From Pseudomonadota bacterium (GTDB lineage: Bacteria > Pseudomonadota > Alphaproteobacteria > Rhodospirillales > Magnetospirillaceae), in contig JAEXAH010000116.1 of assembly GCA_023458315.1 (NCBI GenBank), positions 1 to 51,164 on the forward strand: 51,164 bases of DNA, read 5' to 3'. The notes under the pieces are model-generated. The model was not told where the DNA came from and did not search any database. It saw only the letters and a program-made list of their open reading frames with translations. The translations under genes were made by a program, and so were the position numbers. Positions within the stretch are counted from its first letter, which is position 1. Each line of letters begins with the position of its first letter. Below, piece after piece: positions 25,824 to 31,646 of the stretch.

Positions 25824-27239
25824 ATGACCTTCACCGTTGCCATCGTCGGCCGACCCAATGTCGGCAAATCCACGCTTTTCAACCGTCTGGTGGGCAAGCG
25901 CGTCGCCATCGTCCACGACATGCCGGGCGTCACCCGCGATCGCCGGTCCGGCGACGCCACCCTGCTGGGCATGGAATTCACCGTCATCGACACCGCGGGC
26001 TACGAGGACGCCACCGATGATTCGGTCGAGGCGCGCATGCGCCGCCAGACCGATCAGGCGGTCGAGGAAGCCGACGTCGCCCTGATGCTGATCGATGCCC
26101 GCGCCGGGGTGACGCCGCTGGACCGTCATTTCGCCGATCTGCTGCGCAAGGCCAAGACGCCGGTGATCCTGGTGGCCAACAAATGCGAGGGCAAGGCGGG
26201 CGAGCCGGGCCTGTACGAAGCCTACGGCCTGGGCCTGGGCGAGCCGGTGCCGCTTTCGGCCGAGCACGCCGAGGGTCTGTCGGATTTGTTCTTCGCCCTC
26301 AAGCCCTATGCCGAGGCGGCGGGCGCCCTGAACGACGACGAGGAGGACGACGAGTTCGTCGAGCCGGTCATCGACGACGAGGAAGCCGCCAACGCCGCCG
26401 AGGAGGCCAAGGCCGCCGCCCGGCCGCTGCAACTGGTCATCGCCGGCCGTCCCAACGTGGGCAAGTCCACCCTGGTCAACCGCCTGCTGGGCGAGGATCG
26501 CATGCTGACCGGCCCCGAGGCCGGGCTGACCCGCGACGCCATCACCAGCGAATGGGAGCATAAGGGCCGCCGTATCCGGCTGGTGGACACCGCGGGCCTG
26601 CGCAAGCGCGCCAATATCGACGACCCGGTCGAGAAGTTGTCGGTGTCCAACACCCTGGAAGCCATCCGCATGGCCGAAGTGGTGGTGCTGGTGCTGGATT
26701 CCGCCGCCATCCTGGACAAGCAGGACCTGACCATCGCCCGCATGGTGATCGAGGAAGGCCGCGCCCTGGTCATCGCCGTCAACAAGTGGGACGTGGTGGA
26801 CAATCCCGACGTCGCCATGAGCCGTCTGCGCGACCGCCTGGAAACCTCGATGCCGCAGGTGCGCGGCGTGCCCTGCGTCACCATGAGCGCCCTGGCCGGA
26901 AAGGGCCTGGGCAAGCTGATGGATGCGGTGATCGAGCAGCACAAGACCTGGAACCGCCGCATCTCGACGGCCAAGCTGAACCAGTGGCTGGAGGAAGTGG
27001 TGTCCCACCATCCGCCGCCCGCTTTGGCCGGTGGCCGTCGTCTCAAGATCCGCTACATGACCCAGGCCAAGGCGCGGCCGCCGACCTTCATCATCTTCGC
27101 GTCCAAGCCCGACGAATTGCCCGAGGCGTATTCGCGCTACCTGATCAACGGCCTGCGCGAAACCTTCAAGCTGCCGGGTGTGCCGTTGCGCCTGTACGTG
27201 CGTGGCGGCAAGAACCCCTACGCCAAGGATAAGAAATAA
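25824..27239 (+). CDS. der: Ribosome biogenesis GTPase Der (EngA)
   Basis: 471 residues with the diagnostic tandem G domains: first P-loop GRPNVGKST at about 9-17, second GRPNVGKST at about 208-216, each with DTAG and NK.D motifs, an acidic linker (NDDEEDDEFVEPVIDDEE) and a C-terminal KH-like domain. It acts in 50S subunit assembly. The stop codon lies inside the left arm of a former terminator that is now split by a mobile element. Confidence 0.96.
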   Translation: MTFTVAIVGRPNVGKSTLFNRLVGKRVAIVHDMPGVTRDRRSGDATLLGMEFTVIDTAGYEDATDDSVEARMRRQTDQAVEEADVALMLIDARAGVTPLDRHFADLLRKAKTPVILVANKCEGKAGEPGLYEAYGLGLGEPVPLSAEHAEGLSDLFFALKPYAEAAGALNDDEEDDEFVEPVIDDEEAANAAEEAKAAARPLQLVIAGRPNVGKSTLVNRLLGEDRMLTGPEAGLTRDAITSEWEHKGRRIRLVDTAGLRKRANIDDPVEKLSVSNTLEAIRMAEVVVLVLDSAAILDKQDLTIARMVIEEGRALVIAVNKWDVVDNPDVAMSRLRDRLETSMPQVRGVPCVTMSALAGKGLGKLMDAVIEQHKTWNRRISTAKLNQWLEEVVSHHPPPALAGGRRLKIRYMTQAKARPPTFIIFASKPDELPEAYSRYLINGLRETFKLPGVPLRLYVRGGKNPYAKDKK

Positions 27240-27256
27240 GAAGGGCGCCCGTTCGG
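27234..27256. terminator. Left half of a split bidirectional terminator, ending in target repeat
   Basis: AAATAAGAAGGGCGCCCG (27234-27251) overlaps the der stop. Its exact complement is at 27771-27788, overlapping the stop of the NifX-family gene. The last nine bases, CCCGTTCGG (27248-27256), are repeated directly at 27765-27773. Joining the flanks rebuilds an 18-bp perfect stem around TT. Confidence 0.85.
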
Positions 27257-27345
27257 AGAGCCGTTGGGACTAAGTGTGTTTGCGGGAAGCCCCGTGTCAG
27301 GCATAGCGCCGGATACGGGGCTTCTCATTTGCCGAAGATTTTTTT

Positions 27346-27376
27346 GTCATGGCCGGGCTTGACCCGGCCATCCACG
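27346..27376 (+). repeat. REP-like 31-bp inner inverted repeat, left copy
   Basis: Perfectly complementary to 27708-27738. Each copy contains its own palindrome ATGGCCGGG-CTTGA-CCCGGCCAT. The pair brackets the GIY-YIG reading frame. I recall such palindromes as common intergenic repeats in alphaproteobacterial genomes. Confidence 0.85.
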
Positions 27377-27418
27377 CTGCCGGTTGCAGACGCCCAAGGT
27401 TGGCCGCATCATGCGAGT

Positions 27419-27706
27419 ATGCAGGGCGGCTGGGTCTACATCATGACGAACCGACCGAATGGCACGCTGTACGTCGGCGTGACCAGCGATCTGGCGCGTC
27501 GAGCCTGAGAGCACCGGGAGGGCGTCGCCGACGGCTTCACCAAGCGATACGGGCTGAAACGGCTGGTTTATGCCGAGCGATACGAGGATATCCGTACCGC
27601 CATTCAGCGGGAGAAGAACCTCAAGCACTGGCCGAGGGGGTGGAAGGTAAAGCTGATCCTGGCCGACAATCCGAACTGGGACGATCTCTACGAGCGGCTG
27701 GCGTAG
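27419..27706 (+). pseudogene. GIY-YIG nuclease domain protein, interrupted by one stop codon
   Basis: Read through one TGA (27506-27508), this frame gives about 95 residues of the short UvrC-type GIY-YIG family: GGWVYIMTNRPNGTLYVGVT (the GIY and YIG elements are VYI and YVG here), LARRA, then EHREGVADGFTKRYGLKRLVY, AIQREKNLKHWPRGWK and a C-terminal tail. In homologues the position of the stop is normally Trp before EHR, so a single TGG to TGA change explains it. No frameshift or deletion is seen, suggesting recent inactivation. The gene sits between two REP-like inverted repeats inside the mobile element. Confidence 0.85.
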
Positions 27707-27707
27707 C

Positions 27708-27738
27708 CGTGGATGGCCGGGTCAAGCCCGGCCATGAC
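27708..27738 (-). repeat. REP-like 31-bp inner inverted repeat, right copy
   Basis: Exact reverse complement of 27346-27376, beginning 1 bp after the stop of the GIY-YIG frame and ending 1 bp before the right terminal inverted repeat of the outer element. Confidence 0.85.
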
Positions 27739-27764
27739 GAAACACACCTAGTCCCAACGGCTCT

Positions 27765-27788
27765 CCCGTTCGGGCGCCCTTCTTATTT
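27765..27788. terminator. Right half of the split terminator, beginning with target repeat
   Basis: CCCGTTCGG (27765-27773) repeats 27248-27256. CGGGCGCCCTTCTTATTT (27771-27788) is the exact complement of 27234-27251 and contains the stop of the NifX-family gene. Confidence 0.85.
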
Positions 27789-28169
27789 GTGCCTGGAAAA
27801 CAGGTCGATGGTCTTGCAGACCAGCGATCCGATGGGACGGGCCTTGGGCGGGGTGACGTTGTCGGCCAGCAGGGCGCGGATCGCCGTCACCGGGTCGGTC
27901 TCGGCGGTCAGCACCGGGCGGATGCCGCGCTGTTCCATGTTCTTCAAAAAGCCGTCGCCCGCCGATTGGGCGATCAGCGCCGCGACGCCGTCCAACGGGT
28001 GCGGGCGGCCGTCCTCGGCATGGTGGAAGACCTGATCGCCCGGCAGTTCCAGGCGTTGCGGCGTGCCGGGATCGCCGTTCGCCGCGATGTCGTAGACCAG
28101 CCATTTGCGGGCACGCCCGGCATGACCGGTGACGGTGGTGAAATCGGAACTGGCGACGGCGATTTTCAT
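27783..28169 (-). CDS. NifX/NifB-family Fe-Mo cofactor-type protein
   Basis: 128 residues starting MKIAVASSDFTTVTGHAGRARKWLVYD, the pattern of the dinitrogenase iron-molybdenum cofactor domain (PF02579; NifX, NifY and the NifB C-terminus), which binds or carries metal-sulfur cofactors. No nitrogenase genes are nearby, so nitrogen fixation cannot be inferred; many members are uncharacterised. It is convergent with der, and its end forms half of the split terminator. A perfect palindrome sits 29 bp upstream of the start. Confidence 0.75.
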   Translation of the reverse strand: MKIAVASSDFTTVTGHAGRARKWLVYDIAANGDPGTPQRLELPGDQVFHHAEDGRPHPLDGVAALIAQSAGDGFLKNMEQRGIRPVLTAETDPVTAIRALLADNVTPPKARPIGSLVCKTIDLFSRHK

Positions 28170-28197
28170 TGCCTAAAATTCCCGCATTGACAGGCTG

Positions 28198-28216
28198 ATG
28201 CGTAAAAATTACGCAT
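28198..28216. promoter_or_regulatory. Palindromic operator candidate ATGCGTAA-3-TTACGCAT
   Basis: Perfect 8-bp half-sites around AAA, 29 bp upstream of the NifX-family start and 125 bp upstream of the divergent response regulator. The regulator is unknown. Confidence 0.55.
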
Positions 28217-28340
28217 AGATCAACGCTTGGCAAGCTTGTGCGTTGTCCTCGGCGCGGCCTCTCGATTTTTGCGCGATTTTAGGGCATGGTGGGGTCGGCC
28301 CCTATTCTTGCCGGTTGAGCTACCATAGGAGGACGTTCGC

Positions 28341-28970
28341 GTGCCCATTCGCATCCTGATCGCCGAGGACCAGCAACTGGTGCGCCAGGGTTTGGCGGCG
28401 TTGTTGAAGGCCGAGGATATCGAGATCGTCGGCGAGGCCGAGGATGGCGAGGCGGCGGTGGACATGGCCCGCGCGTTGCGGCCGGACATCGTGCTGATGG
28501 ACCTGTCCATGCCGGTGCTGGACGGTGTCGAGGCGACCCGCCGCATCAAGCGGCTGGCCCCGCAAATCAAGGTGCTGATCCTGACCGTGGCCAATTGCGA
28601 ACGCCGCGTCGCCGAGGCCCTGGCCGCCGGTGCCGACGGCTACGCCCTGAAGAAGCTGGGCCACGACGAACTGATGGCGGCCATCGCCGCCGTGCGTTCG
28701 GGCAAGCATTATCTGGGGCCGGGGTTGAACGAGGAGGCGGTCCGCGAATACCTGGACGGCGCCGACACCGTGGCCGTCGCCCTGACCGCGCGCGAGCGCG
28801 AGGTGCTGCGCCTGATCGCCCAGGGACTGAAGAACCGCGAGATCGCCGAAACCCTGTCCATCGCCATCAAGACGGTGGAAACCCACCGCACCAAGATCAT
28901 GCAAAAGCTTGATCTGCACAATTCCGCCGAGCTGGCCACCTATGCCATGCGGCGCGGATTGATCGAGTAG
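28341..28970 (+). CDS. NarL/LuxR-type response regulator
   Basis: 209 residues: receiver domain (about 3-120) with acidic pocket Glu9-Asp10, phospho-acceptor Asp54 (VLMDLSMP) and a conserved Lys in KKLG, then a LuxR helix-turn-helix (about 146-205; LTAREREVLRLIAQGLKNREIAETL). GTG start with AGGAGG upstream. The kinase 124 bp downstream on the same strand is the obvious partner, separated by a hairpin. Confidence 0.92.
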   Translation: MPIRILIAEDQQLVRQGLAALLKAEDIEIVGEAEDGEAAVDMARALRPDIVLMDLSMPVLDGVEATRRIKRLAPQIKVLILTVANCERRVAEALAAGADGYALKKLGHDELMAAIAAVRSGKHYLGPGLNEEAVREYLDGADTVAVALTAREREVLRLIAQGLKNREIAETLSIAIKTVETHRTKIMQKLDLHNSAELATYAMRRGLIE

Positions 28971-28996
28971 TTCCAAGGAACTACGGCTGATCGTTC

Positions 28997-29024
28997 GTCG
29001 GGCAGGGTCGCATCCCTGCCCGAC
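28997..29024 (+). terminator. Hairpin between response regulator and MASE3 kinase
   Basis: Perfect 11-bp stem GTCGGGCAGGG / CCCTGCCCGAC with loop TCGCAT, followed by GCCGTTT; likely partial terminator. Confidence 0.65.
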
Positions 29025-29057
29025 GCCGTTTATAACCTAAGAGAAGGGGACACAGGT

Positions 29058-29079
29058 CCGCCGAAGGTTTCTTCGGCGG
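29058..29079 (+). promoter_or_regulatory. Leader hairpin next to the MASE3 kinase ribosome site
   Basis: Perfect 9-bp stem CCGCCGAAG / CTTCGGCGG with loop GTTT, ending three bases before GGGAGG of the downstream gene. It could influence translation start. Confidence 0.45.
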
Positions 29080-29094
29080 TACGGGAGGGTGCGG

Positions 29095-30936
29095 TTGGAT
29101 CAGGCGCGGCTGACCACGGGAACGCAGGGACGTTCGATCATCGGTTCGGGGGCCGTCGCGGGCTTCGGGCTGCTGGGGGCGTTGCTGTCCGTGTTGTGGG
29201 CGGCCAATTTCCTGCTGTTCCACACCCTGGCGGAATTGTTCTCCATCGTCGTCGCCTTCGCCGCCGTGGTGGTGGCGTGGTATTCCCGCGACTGGGTCGG
29301 GCGCAATTACCTGCTGCTGCTGGGGGTCGGCCAGTTCTTCGTCGGCGGCATCGACATGCTGCACACCCTGTCCTACAAGGGCGCGGGCATCATCGACGCG
29401 CGCGGCGGCAACCTGCCGACCCAATTGTGGCTGGCCGGGCGATTGTTCGAGGCGGCCTGCTTCCTGCTGGCGGTGTGGGCACCGCAACGCCGTTATGGCG
29501 AACGCTGGCTGGTGGGCGGCCTGTCCGTGGCCTTCCTGGCGCTGGTGGGGGTGATCTTCGCCGATTTGGCGCCCGCCGCCTTCGTGCCGGGGGTCGGCGT
29601 CACCCCGTTCAAGATGGGCACCGAATTCGTGCTGGTGGCCATGTTCGCCACCGTGCTGGTGCTGCTGCGCCGCCGGTCGGGCGATTACGACCCGGCCATC
29701 TATTCGCTGCTGTGCCTCAGCGTCGGCGCCAAGCTGCTGACCGAACTGTGTTTTTCCTGGTACACCGACGTCTTCGGCCTGACCCATCTGGTCGGCCACC
29801 TGCTGAAGATCCTGGGCGCCTGGGCCTTCCTCAAGGCGGTGGTGGACAGTGGCGTGCGCCGTCCGCAATCGCTGATCTTCGGCGCGCTCAGCCGCGAGCG
29901 CGCCCTGTCGGCCGAGATGATGCAGCGCGCCCAGACCATGGATGCGGTGCTGGACGCCACCCTGGACCCGGTGCTGATGCTGGACGGCCTGGGCCGCATC
30001 CGTTTCGCCAGCCGCGCCGCCCAGCATTTCCTGGAACGCGGCGCGCAGGAACTGATGGGGCGGTCCTGGCGCGAGGCGGGGTTGTCCGACCGGCTGATGC
30101 TGCCGCTGGAATCGCTGGCGCAGGAAGTCCTGGGCGACGGGCGGGCCAGAACCCGTGAATTCTGCCTGAACTGGCGCGGCGACCGCCTGTGTCTGGAATT
30201 GCAGGTGTCGGCGGTGGGCGGCGAGGACGCGGGCACGGATTCCGTGGTCGCCGTGCTGCGCGACATCACCGTGCGCCAGACCATGGAGGAAGACCTCAAG
30301 GCGTCGCTGGAGGAAAACCGCCTGCTGGTGCAGGAAGTCCACCACCGGGTGAAGAACAACCTGCAAATCGTGTCCTCGATCCTGCAAATGCAGGGCTGGC
30401 GCATGACCGATCCCGGGCTGCGCGGCCATTTCGACGAAGCCTGCGGCCGCATCCTGTCGTTGGCCAAGGTGCACGAACTGATCTACAAGCAGGAAAACGT
30501 CGCCGCCGTCGATTTCACCCAATATGCCCGCACCCTGTGCACCGAACTGTTCCGCGGCGTTCCCGGCCGCGACGAGCGGGTGGCGCTCAGCGTGTCGGGC
30601 GGTTCCATGCTGCTGGGCGTGGACAAGGCCGAGCCGCTGGCGCTGATCGTCCACGAATTGGTGGCCGAGGCGCTGAAGACCGCCTTTGGCGATCGCGGCG
30701 GCCGTCTGCGGGTCGAATTGTCGGAACCGCGCCCCGGCCAGGGCGCGTTGCTGGTGGCCGAGGAAGGGGGCAATGCCGATCGCCCCCTGGATTTCGAAAG
30801 CGCCAGCGCCGCCCTGGGCCTGCGTATGGTCGGCGCCCTGGTGCGCCAGATTCACGGCACCATCAGCGTGCGCCGCAATGGCGGCGTCGCCGTGGAAATC
30901 CGTTTTCCCCTGGCGGAACTGCCCGCCGAAGCCTGA
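29095..30936 (+). CDS. MASE3-PAS sensor histidine kinase (HisKA_2 type)
   Basis: About 613 residues. An N-terminal block of six to seven helices (about 15-245) with FHTLAELFSIVVAF and FVGGIDMLHTLSYKG identifies a MASE3 membrane sensor. A PAS domain (about 275-395) follows, then a HisKA_2 dimerisation segment QEVHHRVKNNLQIVSSIL (His416/His417) and a C-terminal ATPase domain whose G-box region (ASAALGLRMVGALVRQIHG) is degenerate in spacing. TTG at 29095 has GGGAGG six bases upstream; GTG at 29089 is the alternative. Likely pairs with the response regulator before it. Its end is duplicated by a 25-bp tandem repeat. Confidence 0.85.
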   Translation: MDQARLTTGTQGRSIIGSGAVAGFGLLGALLSVLWAANFLLFHTLAELFSIVVAFAAVVVAWYSRDWVGRNYLLLLGVGQFFVGGIDMLHTLSYKGAGIIDARGGNLPTQLWLAGRLFEAACFLLAVWAPQRRYGERWLVGGLSVAFLALVGVIFADLAPAAFVPGVGVTPFKMGTEFVLVAMFATVLVLLRRRSGDYDPAIYSLLCLSVGAKLLTELCFSWYTDVFGLTHLVGHLLKILGAWAFLKAVVDSGVRRPQSLIFGALSRERALSAEMMQRAQTMDAVLDATLDPVLMLDGLGRIRFASRAAQHFLERGAQELMGRSWREAGLSDRLMLPLESLAQEVLGDGRARTREFCLNWRGDRLCLELQVSAVGGEDAGTDSVVAVLRDITVRQTMEEDLKASLEENRLLVQEVHHRVKNNLQIVSSILQMQGWRMTDPGLRGHFDEACGRILSLAKVHELIYKQENVAAVDFTQYARTLCTELFRGVPGRDERVALSVSGGSMLLGVDKAEPLALIVHELVAEALKTAFGDRGGRLRVELSEPRPGQGALLVAEEGGNADRPLDFESASAALGLRMVGALVRQIHGTISVRRNGGVAVEIRFPLAELPAEA

Positions 30937-30962
30937 GTTGGAACTGCCCGCCGAAGCCTGAG
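30915..30962. repeat. Tandem duplication of the kinase 3' end
   Basis: GGAACTGCCCGCCGAAGCCT plus GAG (23 nt) occurs at 30915-30937 and again at 30940-30962, period 25 bp. Each copy encodes the last residues and the stop codon of the kinase. Confidence 0.9.
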
Positions 30963-30975
30963 CCGGAGGCTCAGG
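30957..30975. terminator. Terminator hairpin between convergent genes
   Basis: Perfect 8-bp stem CCTGAGCC / GGCTCAGG with loop GGA; it uses the second copy of the duplicated segment and overlaps the stop of the convergent response regulator. Confidence 0.6.
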
Positions 30976-31642
30976 TCTTCTGCGCCGCGCCCTTGCGTCC
31001 CGCCACCCCGGCCAGCAGGGCGATGCGCGCCGCCTCGGTGCGGTTGGCGACGTCCAGCTTGCGGAACATGTTGCGCAGATGCGCCTTGACGGTGACTTCC
31101 TGCAAGTTCAGTTCGCGGGCGATGACCTTGTTGGGGGCGCCGTCGACGATCATTTCCAGGATGTCGCGTTCGCGCGGGGTCAGGCTGGCCAGCGGCGAGC
31201 CCGGCTGGGGCGTGGCGGCCGGGGCCGATTGCGGCATGGTGTCGCGGTATTCGAACAGGAAGGGCGGGATGTACTTTTCGCCCGACAGCACCAGCCGCAG
31301 CACGCCCAGGATGGTTTCGCCGCGCATGGTCTTGGGCACGAAGCCGCTGGCGCCGTGCTCGATGGCCTGCAACGCGTCCTCGGGCTTGGTCGATCCCGAC
31401 AGGATGACCATGGGCAGGGTCGGGAATTCCGCCCGCAATTCGGCCAGACCGTTCAAACCGTTCATGCCGGGCATGTAAAGGTCCAGGATCACCAGCCCCA
31501 TGTCGGCATGGGCGCGCACCGCCGCCTGCGCCTCGGGGAAGGTGCCGGCCTCCACCACCTGGGCGCCGGGCTGCAACCGCTCCAGGAAGGGAACCAATCC
31601 GTCGCGGACCATGGCGTGGTCGTCGGCGAGCAGGATGCGCAT
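30971..31642 (-). CDS. NarL/LuxR-type response regulator
   Basis: 223 residues: receiver domain with phospho-acceptor Asp54 (VILDLYMPGMNG), then a linker rich in Ala/Pro and a LuxR-type helix-turn-helix (LTPRERDILEMIVDGAPNKVIARELNLQEVTVKAHLRNMFRKL). Starts 4 bp after the stop of the hybrid kinase upstream, so it is its probable output. It is a close paralogue of the regulator at 34355-34981, sharing LTPRERDIL, PNKVIA, EVTVKxHL and NxFRKL. Confidence 0.92.
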   Translation of the reverse strand: MRILLADDHAMVRDGLVPFLERLQPGAQVVEAGTFPEAQAAVRAHADMGLVILDLYMPGMNGLNGLAELRAEFPTLPMVILSGSTKPEDALQAIEHGASGFVPKTMRGETILGVLRLVLSGEKYIPPFLFEYRDTMPQSAPAATPQPGSPLASLTPRERDILEMIVDGAPNKVIARELNLQEVTVKAHLRNMFRKLDVANRTEAARIALLAGVAGRKGAAQKT

Positions 31643-31646
31643 CGGG

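Larger units (their letters stand above)
27257..27764. mobile_element. 508-bp element with terminal inverted repeats and 9-bp target duplication
   Basis: The ends are 25-bp inverted repeats (27257-27281 and 27740-27764) with one mismatch, both beginning AGAGCCGTTGGGACTA. Perfect 9-bp direct repeats CCCGTTCGG flank it; if the inverted repeats are drawn one or two bases longer the duplication is 7 or 5 bp. It carries no transposase, so it is non-autonomous (MITE-like). Inside are a hairpin (27286-27324) followed by a T-run, a pair of 31-bp REP-like inverted repeats and a broken GIY-YIG gene. I cannot assign the insertion-sequence family that mobilised it. Confidence 0.8.

Noticed and set aside
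27234..27788. The outer inverted repeats as merely two separate terminators of der and the NifX-family gene
   Set aside because: The repeats extend well past a terminator stem as matched 25-bp ends, and direct repeats flank them exactly; a single split hairpin explains both halves.
27783..28169. NifX-family gene as evidence for nitrogen fixation
   Set aside because: The domain is widespread outside nif clusters and no other nif gene is present.
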